Part shown: in pieces, positions 49,816 through 59,689 of the stretch
Layout of the letters: each line of letters starts with the position of its first letter
Numbering within the stretch: position 1 is the stretch's first letter
Assembly: GCA_964440935.1 (NCBI GenBank)
Contig: CAYTTY010000007.1
Location: 1-64,000, forward strand
Reading direction: 5' to 3'
DNA from: WJJR01 sp964440935
Lineage (GTDB): Bacteria > Zixibacteria > MSB-5A5 > WJJR01
Length of the DNA: 64,000 bases
Position numbers and translations under genes: made by a program
The notes under the pieces: generated by a model
Database searches by the model: none
The model's input: the letters and a program-made list of their open reading frames with translations, nothing else
What the model was told of the DNA's origin: nothing

Positions 49816-51399
49816 TCACCGCTTACGGCGGCGCTTCGTTTGCCAGCGAATCAATCCAAAGACAATGACGAGGACGGGTGGTCCGAAAATATTCGCATAC
49901 TTAACAGCCTGGCGCGTACCGTCGGAAACCTCCTCCAGAGGCCGTGACACAACTTCACGCGACCGGATGGAAATCAGTCCTTCCTCCTGCGTCAACCAGT
50001 CGACCACGTTGAGGAACATCGCGGCATTCGAGGGATTGCGTTGAACATGTCGGTCGCTGCAGAATTCGGCATCACCCACCACGACTAATCGATTGGGATC
50101 ACCTTCAACCTGAGTCGGGGGCACATCCGAGACATCGACAGCCGTATCGGCCGTCGCCGGCGGTCCCTCGGGAAAGGCACTCTGGAAACTCCCGTAAATC
50201 GCCGCCGCCAGCACCTGGAACGGCTGATTGAAGTCGGACTGCGTGAACTCCTGCATTGGACTGAGATGGTATGGCGGTCGGCGAATCCCCGACTGCCCGG
50301 ACGACCAGCAAATCGGCTCGAAGTCATAGCCGAGCGATTCGGCAACCGTCGAATCCAGCGGAGCCACAAAGGGCAGGTTCACCGCTTCCAGGTCTTTACC
50401 GATCATGTTCTCATCGTTGAAATTGAAGACCTGCGGCAAAAACGGAAAGTCAACGACGTTCTGAAAACGGATCGCGCCCTGCTGTTGCATAACCGCAATG
50501 CGCGAATTGCGGATGTCGAGCACTAACCCGTCTTGAAATCCAATACCGTAGTGGGCAAGAAACTCGTCCCAGTTGTTCTCCAGCGTCGTGGCACTCTGGA
50601 CCTGGGGATCGACCGTCACCGGATCATAGTAAACCGCAACCCGCCCCCCCCGCATAATAAACTGATCGATGGCGTACTGATGCCACAACGGCAACGAGTC
50701 GGTCGGCCCAACAATGATCAACGTGGCCAGGTCCTCGTCGAGCAGTTGACCCGACTGTATGGTGATCGCCTTTACGTCATAGAGCTGCCGGAGGGTTTGA
50801 ACACCAAGTGAGATATCCTCGCCGATGTCCGACTCGCCGTGCCCCTGCAGAATGCCGATTTCGGGCAGTTCCTCCGTCGTGACTTTCATCAAGGCGCCGG
50901 AGATTTCATATTCGAGATTCTCGGTTGACTGGATAACAGGAATCACTTCGCGTTTGTCCTCGAACAGAAACGCCGCGCCCATGTAAACTTTCTTCAATTC
51001 GATTTTGTCCTTTTCGACGGCGTTCACCTGGACCGGCGGAATGCCTATCTGGCGCGCTTCCTGTTCGCGGTCCTGCTTCATCGGATCGATAAACTCGAAC
51101 CGCAACAGGCCGCCGGAGTAATTCTGGTACTCGTACAGTTGGTCTTTCAGATACCGGGCGTGCTGGTTGTACGGCGCCGGCAGTTCCTCGGTGAAATAGA
51201 GCTTGACGATCACGGGGTCATCGAGACTGCGCGCAATTCGTTTTGACGCATCCGACAGCGAATAGATCTTCGCATCGGTCATATCGGCGCGCACGTAAAA
51301 TGCGGTCGCCAGCAGATTGACGATGACCAGGATTCCGAACACAACCGGAACCGATGTAATCGAACTGAAACCTCGTTTGATATCGCGCACCACAGACAT
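49816..51399 (-). CDS. gldG: GldG-like ABC-transporter auxiliary protein
   Basis: This 527-residue protein has TM anchors at both ends (VVFGILVIVNLLATAFYV near residues 18-36; FGPPVLVIVFGLIRW near the C-terminus) and a large periplasmic region of the GldG/DUF4350-like class. The N-terminal part has IYSLSDASKRIARSLDDPVIVKLYF, and a middle domain has EISGALMKVTTEELPEIGILQGHGESD. It works with GldA and GldF in gliding or type IX-linked export in Bacteroidetes; in other phyla the role is less sure. GGCAGGTGA precedes the chosen ATG. Confidence 0.88.
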   Translation of the reverse strand: MSVVRDIKRGFSSITSVPVVFGILVIVNLLATAFYVRADMTDAKIYSLSDASKRIARSLDDPVIVKLYFTEELPAPYNQHARYLKDQLYEYQNYSGGLLRFEFIDPMKQDREQEARQIGIPPVQVNAVEKDKIELKKVYMGAAFLFEDKREVIPVIQSTENLEYEISGALMKVTTEELPEIGILQGHGESDIGEDISLGVQTLRQLYDVKAITIQSGQLLDEDLATLIIVGPTDSLPLWHQYAIDQFIMRGGRVAVYYDPVTVDPQVQSATTLENNWDEFLAHYGIGFQDGLVLDIRNSRIAVMQQQGAIRFQNVVDFPFLPQVFNFNDENMIGKDLEAVNLPFVAPLDSTVAESLGYDFEPICWSSGQSGIRRPPYHLSPMQEFTQSDFNQPFQVLAAAIYGSFQSAFPEGPPATADTAVDVSDVPPTQVEGDPNRLVVVGDAEFCSDRHVQRNPSNAAMFLNVVDWLTQEEGLISIRSREVVSRPLEEVSDGTRQAVKYANIFGPPVLVIVFGLIRWQTKRRRKR

Positions 51400-51424
51400 C
51401 TGTATCACCTGCCAACGATCAGCA

Positions 51425-52153
51425 TCAACCACGCCACTTGCGTGCTTCCAACGTCCGCACCGAGAGAAACAAGAACAAAACAATCAGCGATAGATAGTAC
51501 ACGATGTTGCGTGAATCGATGACACCGCGCTCCAGATTCTGGAAGTGGTAGTTCACCGATGCATACTCCAGTACCGACGCCAGGGATGGCGGAACGAACA
51601 TGAGCATCTTGTCAAACATGTACAGCGCGAAGATGATCACAAATCCGATGATGAACGCGATGATCTGGTTTTGTGTCAACCCGGACGTAAACATCCCAAT
51701 CGCGACATAGGCGGCGCCCATGAGCAACAACCCGAGATAGCCGCCGATCAACGCGCCGCCATCGGGATTGCCGAGGATCGAAATTGTCAACGGGTACGCG
51801 AACGTCAGGGCAAGCCCGGCCGAGACGAGAATGACCGCGGCGAAATACTTGCCCAACACAATCTCAATGTCGCGCACAGGCATGGTAACCAGAAGTTCGA
51901 TGGTGCCGGACTTCTTTTCCTCGGCGATCACCCGCATGGTCAGCGCGGGGATAAAGAACAGGAAGATCAGCGGAATCACGACGGAAAACAGCTCACGCAG
52001 ATCGGCCTGTCCGACGAGGAAAAGACTGGTGGAGAAGAACCATCCGGCGATCAACAAGAAGAGCGTCAACACGACGTATGCCACGGCCGAGTTGAAGAAC
52101 CCGCGGAGTTCTTTGACCGTGAACGTCCAGGTATTGGCCAGCAGAGTGTTCAT
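51425..52153 (-). CDS. gldF: GldF-like ABC permease
   Basis: This 242-residue integral membrane protein has six predicted helices, in the ABC-2 permease layout with a conserved RVIAEEKKSGTIELLVTMPVRD segment after the second helix. It pairs with the ATPase gene it overlaps by 4 bases. The expected role is the membrane channel of an ABC export or envelope-remodelling complex. Confidence 0.92.
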   Translation of the reverse strand: MNTLLANTWTFTVKELRGFFNSAVAYVVLTLFLLIAGWFFSTSLFLVGQADLRELFSVVIPLIFLFFIPALTMRVIAEEKKSGTIELLVTMPVRDIEIVLGKYFAAVILVSAGLALTFAYPLTISILGNPDGGALIGGYLGLLLMGAAYVAIGMFTSGLTQNQIIAFIIGFVIIFALYMFDKMLMFVPPSLASVLEYASVNYHFQNLERGVIDSRNIVYYLSLIVLFLFLSVRTLEARKWRG

Positions 52154-53130
52154 GACGCGGACGCTCCTTCCCGGTCGGCCTGCGAGTCGCGTGTCAACTG
52201 GCGGAACACGTCTTCGAGCCGGACGGCGTCGCGACGCATCTCGAGGAGAATCCAGGATCGGTCGCGCACCATGGTGAAGATGGTTTCGCGCAAATCGCGT
52301 CCGGGCGCCGACTCGACCACAAACCGGGCGGTCGCAGTGTCGGCCGGAGGCCGGTCACCATCGTCAGCATCTGCCACACGCGCCGCGCCATTCACCCGTT
52401 CCAGCGCCTGACGTACCTCACCCTCGGGTCCCTTGATCTCAACCGTGAGGCGATCCCGTCCGCTGGCCGCCGCGCGGAGTTCCGACGTTGTGCCATCGGC
52501 AACGATGCGTCCCCGATTGATGATTAATACACGCTTGCAGGCAGCCTCGACCTCCGGCAGGATGTGCGTACACAGGATCAGCGTCTTCTCCCGGCCGAGC
52601 GTTTGGATCAACGTCCGGATTTCAACGATTTGGTTCGGATCCAATCCGACCGTGGGCTCGTCCAAAATAAGAATCTCGGGATCATGCACCATGGCCTGGG
52701 CTAAGCCGACGCGCTGCCGATACCCTTTGGACAATTCGCCGATATCCTTGTGGGTCACCTCTCCCAAACCACAGAGTTCAATCATCCGCTTGTTGCGCGT
52801 GGTGTGCTCCGATTTCGGGATGCCGCGCAGGCGCTGCACGAAGTTGAGGTAGTCGATCACATTCATGTCGGTGTACAGCGGGGTGCTCTCCGGGAGGTAA
52901 CCGATCTTCCGGCGCACCTCCAGGGACTGCTCGATGGCGTCCAGAGAATCGACCCTCACCTCGCCCTCGGTCGGCAGCATATACCCGGTGATGATCTTCA
53001 TCGCCGTGGTTTTGCCGGCGCCGTTCGGACCTAAAAATCCGAGAATCTGGCCCGTTGGCACCGTGAACGAGACCGAGTCCAGTGCCCGTGCGGGACCGTA
53101 ATTCTTGGTGAGATTCCGTACCTCAATCAT
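52150..53130 (-). CDS. gldA: GldA-like ABC ATPase
   Basis: This 326-residue ABC ATPase has Walker A GPNGAGKTT (34-42), a Q-loop near residue 83, signature LSKGYRQRVGLAQAM, Walker B ILILDEPTVGLDP and a switch His (CTHILPE). The C-terminal 90 residues beyond the ATPase are family-typical for GldA-like proteins. It heads the GldA-GldF-GldG-DUF4340 cluster. Confidence 0.93.
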   Translation of the reverse strand: MIEVRNLTKNYGPARALDSVSFTVPTGQILGFLGPNGAGKTTAMKIITGYMLPTEGEVRVDSLDAIEQSLEVRRKIGYLPESTPLYTDMNVIDYLNFVQRLRGIPKSEHTTRNKRMIELCGLGEVTHKDIGELSKGYRQRVGLAQAMVHDPEILILDEPTVGLDPNQIVEIRTLIQTLGREKTLILCTHILPEVEAACKRVLIINRGRIVADGTTSELRAAASGRDRLTVEIKGPEGEVRQALERVNGAARVADADDGDRPPADTATARFVVESAPGRDLRETIFTMVRDRSWILLEMRRDAVRLEDVFRQLTRDSQADREGASAS

Positions 53131-53381
53131 CGCAGCAATTTAATCATCGACGCAGGGTGCTACTGGAGACCGTCAGAGTATCAGCGTATTCTATGGCTTG
53201 AGGTCAAAGAATCAACCCAATTTCAACACCAGTCGCATCGATCCGCCTGCAATCGGATGTCTGTCGTAATCTCCCGGGGCAACCCGTAACCCATCCGTTG
53301 CAGAGCCAATCTTACACAATGACGACGTCAAGGTTCCCAACTTATCTGGATGGGGAATTCGCACCGCTGCCCAAACTCAAA
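53131..53381. other. Intergenic region upstream of gldA
   Basis: About 250 bases with no recognisable gene or repeat. It must carry the promoter of the GldAFG cluster, but no clear motif was found. Confidence 0.4.
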
Positions 53382-53408
53382 AGGGCGGGGCCAGTGAGGC
53401 CCCACCCT
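53382..53408 (-). terminator. Terminator of the OmpA/Pal-like gene
   Basis: On the minus strand, AGGGTGGGGCC and GGCCCCGCCCT form an 11-bp stem (one G-T) with a 5-base loop, followed by TTTGAG. It lies 23 bases past the stop of the OmpA/Pal-like gene. Confidence 0.85.
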
Positions 53409-53430
53409 TGGAAAGTCTCGATAATACCTG

Positions 53431-54072
53431 TTATTCCTCGTCCATGACGAAGCCAAGCACATCGATTGAGACGCGGCGATTCTTTGAGCGCCCTTGCTCT
53501 GAGTCATTTGTAGCAATCGGGGCTTCTTCACCGAACGTACGGATCGAAATGCGTCCGAGCGCGATGTTGTGCTTGTTGACCAAGTACATCCGCGCGGCGT
53601 CGGCCCGCTTCTGACCAAGAACAATGTTGTAATCGGTGGCGCCGAGGCCGTCGGTGTGCCCCTTGCATTCGGCAATCAGATCAGGATCCTCTTTCATCTT
53701 GGCCGCCACGCGATCCAGCGCCGGGTAATCGTCCGGACGAACCTGGAACTTGTTGAGATCGAAGTAGATCTCTTCGGTCATGATGACGGTGTAGTCTTTG
53801 CGGCAACAGGCCAACGCTTTCTCCGCCGTCAAATTGGCCTGCTCAGCGAGTTCCTCATTCGCAGCGGTGCGCCGTTCCAGATCTTCAACGCGCTGACGCA
53901 ACGCGATCAAGGAATCTTGCTCGGCCCAGTCACCGGCCATCATCTTCTTGTCGCCTTTGCCCCAATCATCATCGTCCCATGGTGGAGCGTCACGGAACGT
54001 GCACCCCGAAATCGCCATCATCAGGGCCAACATCAACAACATCCCACCCCGCAGTAGATTCTTGCTTGTCAT
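53431..54072 (-). CDS. OmpA/Pal-like peptidoglycan-associated lipoprotein
   Basis: This 213-residue lipoprotein (lipobox ISGC, Cys24) has an Asp-rich linker (DDDDWGKGDKK), a coiled coil (about 55-95), and an OmpA-like peptidoglycan-binding domain at residues 100-210. The domain carries YFDLNKFQVRPDDYPALDRVA, CKGHTDGLGATDYNIVLGQKRADAARMYL and NRRVSIDVL. It non-covalently anchors the outer membrane to the cell wall. GGAGGAGGG precedes the start. A TATAAT box lies 28 bases upstream, and a strong terminator follows. Confidence 0.95.
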   Translation of the reverse strand: MTSKNLLRGGMLLMLALMMAISGCTFRDAPPWDDDDWGKGDKKMMAGDWAEQDSLIALRQRVEDLERRTAANEELAEQANLTAEKALACCRKDYTVIMTEEIYFDLNKFQVRPDDYPALDRVAAKMKEDPDLIAECKGHTDGLGATDYNIVLGQKRADAARMYLVNKHNIALGRISIRTFGEEAPIATNDSEQGRSKNRRVSIDVLGFVMDEE

Positions 54073-54099
54073 CCCTCCTCCTCTCGAGAGCGACTGGCT

Positions 54100-54105
54100 A
54101 TTATA
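54100..54105 (-). promoter_or_regulatory. Putative -10 box of the OmpA/Pal-like gene
   Basis: Consensus TATAAT on the minus strand, 28 bases before the start codon, preceded by AT-rich DNA. No clear -35 is seen at the right distance, so the promoter call is tentative. Confidence 0.4.
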
Positions 54106-54333
54106 ATCAAACTAAAGAACTGAAGTATCGCCGACACATGCCCCCGTCGCGGGGTCTGATCGACGTTTCCCCCATCACCTTATCGGCGCTTCCCCCGGGG
54201 AGTGAAGTGTCCACCTCCCAAAGGGTTGGCGCATAGTACCAGACCGATGTGAACCCGTCAAGTGAATTCTCGCCCAAGAAACGTCACAACGACAGGCTTT
54301 ACCCGTAAACACAACTATATAATTGACAACAAC

Positions 54334-56043
54334 TTAGTCAAGCGGAGCGCAAGGGGGATCGCCACCCTTCAAAATATAGTCAATGCTGATTGATACGTCC
54401 AAAATGTCAAGACCGCCGGAGCAGTTAAGATCGCCCACCTGCCACACCGGGACAGGTGCCGGACCGCCCGAGAAAATCGATTCGATCAGGTACAGCATAT
54501 CGAAGATGTCGGCATCTGCATCATCGTCGCAGTCCGCCCTTGTCAGGAACCGTACCGAATACGTGTAATGATCCGCACCACCCGACCACTGGACATTGTT
54601 TCCGATGAGCACCGCGCGCGCCATATCGTCAAAGCTTCCCACATATACCTTGCCGTCGCTGGTTGCGGGATGCAGTTGGAAATCAAACGTCCGGCTGGCC
54701 CCGCTCGAATCGAATTGAATCAGAGTCGGTGCCCAGTCGATACCGTTGGTGCCGTTGAATGTAACCTCCACCACGTCGCGCCCTGAGGGATCCGGATCGA
54801 AATGGATATACGAACCGGACATGACCTGTAAATCAGGTCCCGGACGATTCGATATCGGATACTGTGAATGGGTTGCATAAATGGGCATGAGCGGATACTC
54901 GGCGCCCTCGCTGAAATGCAACCCGTCATCGCGCGAATTGGTAAAGTAGTTCCAGTTGGCAAACTGATCAAACACGCCGGACAATCCACTGCCGTAGAAA
55001 CTCAGGGTCGAGTCGATCGCCTCTTTGGCAGGCAACCATCGCATCAATTCCCAAGCGTCACGAACGACTGCGGTATCGTACGCCTCCTCCATTAGCTTAG
55101 CGAAACCAAACGCACCGTATTTGCGCAGTCCACCATCGAAGAGGCTGATGGTCGGATCGACGAAGTAATCGTCGAGGAAGTTGTAGTTGTCGTTCACGTT
55201 ATCGTAGACAATGTCCTCCATCCACGTCGCACTGATCTCCTGCCACCATGATTCGAGCACCAGCATATGCAAGGGACTGGTGGCGAACTGACACGCATGA
55301 TTGAACTCGTGCGCACACGTTACCTTCATCGATCCAATTTGATCACCTTCGGGGTCGTCGTTCGGCGGAAAGCCCAAAAAGCTCTTATTCAACAGAATGT
55401 AGCTTGAGTAATCGTTCCAATCCTCCGGGCCGGGTGAGTCCTGAACGGTGACACCATACGTAAACCCGATGCTAGTCGGATACACGTCGTACAGGCTGTC
55501 GCCCCCGGCGGTACCATCCGAAGGAGGCCGCCGCCAGCCGAGCGTTTCGACCTCGAAGTTCCAGGCACTGTCGAGGTAGATGGCCAGACGCTCGATGAAG
55601 TCCGGAAAACCACTCGAGTCATCGTCGGCCGACGGTACCGCGTTGACACTGTCGAGATCATAGTGCAAGACGAAATTCCCGCCGGGTGAAACATAGGTCG
55701 AGTCGGTCGGTCGACGCGAAAACGACGAGGTGATTTCATTCTGGGCACTGACCGACAGACGATTCAGCGAGCTATAGGCTTCGGCGACGACCGGCGTTCC
55801 GCAGCGTATGGGTGTGGCCATCGCCTGTGCTCGGTAAGGTTCCGGCAGCGCAGAGGGATTGCTGATTGCACGGACTTTGTACAGCAATGCGGTTTCATAA
55901 TCCAGAGTACCTCTCGCCGCCGCGGCCTCGATCTGATGGAGGACGTCCGGCATCCGGGAGGGCTCTGCGGTGCCGCCAGTCTGAGCGCAGACCAATGTGC
56001 TCAGCACCACCAGGCACGATATGAGGGTTCTCTTCAGCATCAT
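54334..56043 (-). CDS. Secreted zinc metalloprotease (MXAN_6640-like) with a dockerin
   Basis: This 569-residue secreted protein has a signal peptide, a propeptide-like region and a metalloprotease domain with HEFNH at residues 245-249 (Zn His245/His249, catalytic Glu246). A downstream ESWWQEISATWMED could supply the third ligand. The arrangement is like the MXAN_6640 family. A beta-sandwich and, at the extreme C-terminus, a dockerin-like pair of Ca loops (DCDDDADADIFDMLYLIE and GDLNCSGGLDILDVSISIDY) follow. It could dock to a cohesin-bearing partner. The start is one of two adjacent ATGs (56043/56040). Confidence 0.87.
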   Translation of the reverse strand: MMLKRTLISCLVVLSTLVCAQTGGTAEPSRMPDVLHQIEAAAARGTLDYETALLYKVRAISNPSALPEPYRAQAMATPIRCGTPVVAEAYSSLNRLSVSAQNEITSSFSRRPTDSTYVSPGGNFVLHYDLDSVNAVPSADDDSSGFPDFIERLAIYLDSAWNFEVETLGWRRPPSDGTAGGDSLYDVYPTSIGFTYGVTVQDSPGPEDWNDYSSYILLNKSFLGFPPNDDPEGDQIGSMKVTCAHEFNHACQFATSPLHMLVLESWWQEISATWMEDIVYDNVNDNYNFLDDYFVDPTISLFDGGLRKYGAFGFAKLMEEAYDTAVVRDAWELMRWLPAKEAIDSTLSFYGSGLSGVFDQFANWNYFTNSRDDGLHFSEGAEYPLMPIYATHSQYPISNRPGPDLQVMSGSYIHFDPDPSGRDVVEVTFNGTNGIDWAPTLIQFDSSGASRTFDFQLHPATSDGKVYVGSFDDMARAVLIGNNVQWSGGADHYTYSVRFLTRADCDDDADADIFDMLYLIESIFSGGPAPVPVWQVGDLNCSGGLDILDVSISIDYILKGGDPPCAPLD

Positions 56044-56150
56044 ACTTCGATTCAAGCCGGTGAGTACTTGTGTCGACCGCCCTGCCATACGTAAAGTATC
56101 GACACAATCGTTTTTGTCAATACCCTAAGCGCCAAAGAGTTACACCGCTT

Positions 56151-56948
56151 TTACTTGCCTTCGACGGCGGTCGGGTCGAGGGGGCGAAAGAAACGGTCGG
56201 GGATATCCACATTGTACTGCTGATCGCGAAACTCCCAGCGGTGCTGTCCACCGCCCGGATATCCTTTGAGCCCAATCTCATCCATCTCCCAATACGGAAA
56301 TTCTTGCCGGAATCGGTGAAATCGGACGTCAGCCGTGGTTGGTTCACCGTCTCCCGGTGTCCGCACAATCACGCGTTTTGGAGCGCGATCGTCGGCATCC
56401 CACTCGACTCGCCAACTCCACGCCCCATCGGATCCGACATACCAGTCGCGGTCATCATCGGATGGGCGCAACGGTTGTTCTCCATCACCGCCCCATCCCC
56501 CCGAGAAGAGATCGCGCCAGAGGGTCGTAAAGAACGTCGATAGCGGGACGTTGTATAGGTCGAGATTGGCCACCCGATCGTGGAAGTACTCTTCGTTGTG
56601 ATGATCGACAAACCAGAACTCGTCACCGCGCACCACACCGGTGAATGCCGGAATGTCGAGCGGACCAAGACCGCTGACATAAAACAGGTCCGGTGATCGA
56701 TACGCGAGACGCAGAACAAACTGCCCGTGCGGTTCGGTGCCGCGTGCTTCCCAAAGCACACGGTAGGTGGCGGACTCGATTTCACTGTGTCGCATCTCGA
56801 GACGTGTACGAATACTCTGACTCTGATCGACGAGCGGTGGCCAGGGCGGACGTGTGCAGGCGACCATGACAAACGCAATGCACACAATAATCAGAACAGC
56901 AGGTGTAATGATGGTCAAATGAGAACGGAAGACGAGTCGAATCGACAT
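56151..56948 (-). CDS. Outer-membrane lipoprotein-sorting-like protein (LolB/DUF4292-like)
   Basis: This 265-residue lipoprotein has lipobox VMVAC, followed by a half-barrel pattern (IRTRLEMRHSEIESATYRVLWEA, GQFVLRLAYRSPDLFYV, GVVRGDEFWFVDHHNEEYF) resembling DUF4292/LolB-like ligand-binding folds. LolB receives lipoproteins at the outer membrane, but the match is structural in flavour only. It starts 5 bases past the M50 protease stop. Confidence 0.75.
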   Translation of the reverse strand: MSIRLVFRSHLTIITPAVLIIVCIAFVMVACTRPPWPPLVDQSQSIRTRLEMRHSEIESATYRVLWEARGTEPHGQFVLRLAYRSPDLFYVSGLGPLDIPAFTGVVRGDEFWFVDHHNEEYFHDRVANLDLYNVPLSTFFTTLWRDLFSGGWGGDGEQPLRPSDDDRDWYVGSDGAWSWRVEWDADDRAPKRVIVRTPGDGEPTTADVRFHRFRQEFPYWEMDEIGLKGYPGGGQHRWEFRDQQYNVDIPDRFFRPLDPTAVEGK

Positions 56949-56953
56949 CGGAT

Positions 56954-57637
56954 TTATGCGTAGGCCAAGGCCCACAGTATATTGAGCGGAACTCCGGTGA
57001 ACGCAAATGAGAGCGTTTGAACAAACGGTGACATCACCGCCCAAATTGGTGAGAATCCGACGAAGAATCCCATCAAAATCAGACCAATTAGAATCGGTGG
57101 ACCGATACGTTCGAGATTAAACAACATCCGATCCCAAGCCGGCGGCGCCAACCCCATTAAAATCTTCGAACCGTCGAGTGGAGGCAATGGAATCAAATTG
57201 AAAAAGGCCAGCGACAGATTCATGATCACACCCATGGCGAAGATCTTGCCGAGCACGTGAATGAACCCGGTTTGAACTTCGGTGCCCCACCCGTAACCGA
57301 TCAGGACACGCACAATCAAACCACATCCAATCGCCAGAATGAGATTTGAGGCCGGACCGGCAGCGGCGATTTTAAACATCCCCCGGCGCGGGTCGGCGAG
57401 ATTGCGCGGATCAAACGGCACCGGCTTTGCCCAGCCAAACCGACCTGTCATGACCAGCATCAGCGTACCGACAACGTCCAAGTGCACCAGCGGATTCAGC
57501 GACAGCCGCCCCAACATACGCGCGGTCGGATCGCCAAGACGATTGCTCATCCAGGCATGCGCCGCCTCGTGAAACGTCAACGAGAACAGCAACACCGGCA
57601 GGAAACTCAGCAGGTAGATGGGATCAGTAAACAGCAC
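56954..57637 (-). CDS. Site-2-protease-like M50 metallopeptidase
   Basis: This 227-residue integral membrane protein has HEAAH (H23-H27) in the first helix, an NLIPLPPLDGSK motif with the third zinc ligand Asp, and about six helices. It belongs to the short M50 clade found near many housekeeping genes. It cleaves membrane substrates within the bilayer; the substrate is unknown. Confidence 0.92.
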   Translation of the reverse strand: MLFTDPIYLLSFLPVLLFSLTFHEAAHAWMSNRLGDPTARMLGRLSLNPLVHLDVVGTLMLVMTGRFGWAKPVPFDPRNLADPRRGMFKIAAAGPASNLILAIGCGLIVRVLIGYGWGTEVQTGFIHVLGKIFAMGVIMNLSLAFFNLIPLPPLDGSKILMGLAPPAWDRMLFNLERIGPPILIGLILMGFFVGFSPIWAVMSPFVQTLSFAFTGVPLNILWALAYA

Positions 57638-57669
57638 GCAGCGATCTCCCGTTGCCTCAATTCCATAAA

Positions 57670-58938
57670 CTACGCGTACACACCCCGCATCTGAATAACG
57701 TCGACCACACGTTTGATCGCCAGCATATACGCCGCGACACGAAGGGGTGCTTTGTGGAGCAGTGACATATTCAACACATCATTGAAAGACCGGTTCATGG
57801 CCAATTCGAGACGACGGTTCACTTCCTCCTCATCCCAGAAGTAGCCGATCCGATCCTGCACCCATTCAAAGTACGAAACGGTCACACCACCGGCATTGCA
57901 AAGGATATCCGGAATGACGTGGATGCCTTTCTCGTACAAAATGTCATCCGCCTCCGGCGTCGTCGGTCCGTTCGCTCCTTCTGCTACCACTCGGGCCTTG
58001 ATTTTGTTCGCGTTTTTGGAGGTGATCACATTCTCCAGAGCGGCCGGAATCAGGACATCACACTTCATTTCGAGAATCTTTCTGGCGTCGATCGGTTCGC
58101 TGTTCGGGAATCCGACGATTCCTCCGGTATTGGCCACGTGCTCAGTTAACTTGTTCGTGTCGAGTCCTTTGGGATTCTTGATCGCCCCGTTAACGTCGGC
58201 GACCGCGATAATTTTGCAGCCATCCTGGGCCAGCAGATTGGCCGCCACCGATCCCACATTACCAAATCCCTGAACAATAACTTTCAAACTGTCCAGAGGC
58301 GCCCCCAAGTGCTGCGCCATGGCGCGAACACAATATTGAACGCCACGGCCGGTTGCTTCACGCCGTCCCTTCGAGCCCCCCATTATGACGGGTTTGCCGG
58401 TGACAACGGCGGGTTCGGTCCGCCGTTGATGCATGCACCAAGTGTCCAGCACCCAAGCCATAATCTGCTGATCGGTATTGACATCGGGTGCGGGAATATC
58501 ACGGTCGGGACCAATTACGTCGATCAGTTCCGCCGTGTAGCGACGAGTCAGGCGCTCCAATTCCCCCCGCGACAACTGCTTGGGATCACAGACGATACCG
58601 CCCTTGGCCCCACCAAACGGTATACCCACTACCGCACACTTGAAAGTCATCCATGCGGACAAGGCCTGAACTTCATCGAGACTGACTTTGGGATGGTAAC
58701 GGATGCCGCCTTTGCCCGGCCCGCGAATGATGGAATGCTGCACACGATACCCCGTAAACAACTGATATGATCCATCGTCCATCACCATTGGCAATTCGAG
58801 AATAATCGACCGGCGCGGCCGCTTGATGATTTCCAGCAATCCGGGATCGAGTTTCAACAGGTCGGCGGCTTCATCGAACTGCCGCATAGCATTTTCAAAC
58901 GTCGAAACCGGTATATCGGTGCTCTTCAACCGTGCCAC
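57670..58938 (-). CDS. gdhA: Glutamate dehydrogenase
   Basis: This 422-residue Glu/Leu/Phe/Val dehydrogenase interconverts glutamate and 2-oxoglutarate plus ammonia. Visible elements are GGIRYHP (77-83), the substrate Lys100 and catalytic Lys112 (GGAKGGIV), PAPDVNT, and the Rossmann GxGNVG (VQGFGNVGS). The length fits the hexameric class. It overlaps the DNA-glycosylase gene by 13 bases. Confidence 0.96.
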   Translation of the reverse strand: MARLKSTDIPVSTFENAMRQFDEAADLLKLDPGLLEIIKRPRRSIILELPMVMDDGSYQLFTGYRVQHSIIRGPGKGGIRYHPKVSLDEVQALSAWMTFKCAVVGIPFGGAKGGIVCDPKQLSRGELERLTRRYTAELIDVIGPDRDIPAPDVNTDQQIMAWVLDTWCMHQRRTEPAVVTGKPVIMGGSKGRREATGRGVQYCVRAMAQHLGAPLDSLKVIVQGFGNVGSVAANLLAQDGCKIIAVADVNGAIKNPKGLDTNKLTEHVANTGGIVGFPNSEPIDARKILEMKCDVLIPAALENVITSKNANKIKARVVAEGANGPTTPEADDILYEKGIHVIPDILCNAGGVTVSYFEWVQDRIGYFWDEEEVNRRLELAMNRSFNDVLNMSLLHKAPLRVAAYMLAIKRVVDVIQMRGVYA

Positions 58939-59582
58939 GTTCTGTCCTCCATCGTCGCCTTGCGCGAGACACGGGTTCCCCGTCGATAGGCGGACACCCA
59001 GGGATTTCCGTCAATATAGAATCGCCACAGCACATCGGCAGCGTCGGCCACCCCGACACGTCCACTGGTGGCAACGGCGACACTCCGTGGACGCCGCCCG
59101 ACGATACGCAGTCGCGATGTGCGCAGATCGCAACCATTGTCAGTTCCGGTGATCGCCAGTGCCGCCGTCAGTTTGCCGGGTCCATTCGTCAGGTTTCTGT
59201 CCGGTACGCCGTTGCGGCGCCGGCGCATGCGCACGGTGCCGACTGTTGGCTCGAGGGCACGAATGAGAACAGCGGCCGGAAAGTCGCGGCGTTCGGCCAC
59301 CACATTCAGCATCCAATGGTTGCCATAGGTGAAATAGACATACGCATGACCGGGTGGACCGAACATGACTTCGGTACGCCTGGTACGCCCACGTGCGGCA
59401 TGACAGGCGGGGTCATCCTCACCGATGTACGCCTCAGTCTCGACGATGACACCACCGGTGCCTCCTCCGTTGTCCTCAACAATTAACTGCCGTCCAAGCA
59501 GATCCACCGCCAGATCGAGTGTCGACTGCCGGAAGAATGACTCTGGGAGAGGTCGTGGAAGTGGTTTATGGCCGGCCATCAT
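58926..59582 (-). CDS. mpg: 3-methyladenine DNA glycosylase (Mpg/AAG family)
   Basis: This 218-residue AAG-family glycosylase removes alkylated purines. FFRQSTLDLAVDLLGRQLI and VETEAYIGEDDPACHAARG contain the catalytic Glu and Tyr neighbourhood; VYFTYGNHWMLNVVAE and RNLTNGPGKLTAAL follow. ATGs at 59582 and 59579 are the possible starts. It is transcribed with gdhA. Confidence 0.95.
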   Translation of the reverse strand: MMAGHKPLPRPLPESFFRQSTLDLAVDLLGRQLIVEDNGGGTGGVIVETEAYIGEDDPACHAARGRTRRTEVMFGPPGHAYVYFTYGNHWMLNVVAERRDFPAAVLIRALEPTVGTVRMRRRRNGVPDRNLTNGPGKLTAALAITGTDNGCDLRTSRLRIVGRRPRSVAVATSGRVGVADAADVLWRFYIDGNPWVSAYRRGTRVSRKATMEDRTWHG

Positions 59583-59689
59583 GCAGCCCAAGGTGGCTTG
59601 GAAAACGGGATAAAATCAATGGGTTTCAGCGCGTCTGATCTGTGGTCATGGCGCGAATCGTAAAGGAACCACACGCGTTGCCAAGTCTG

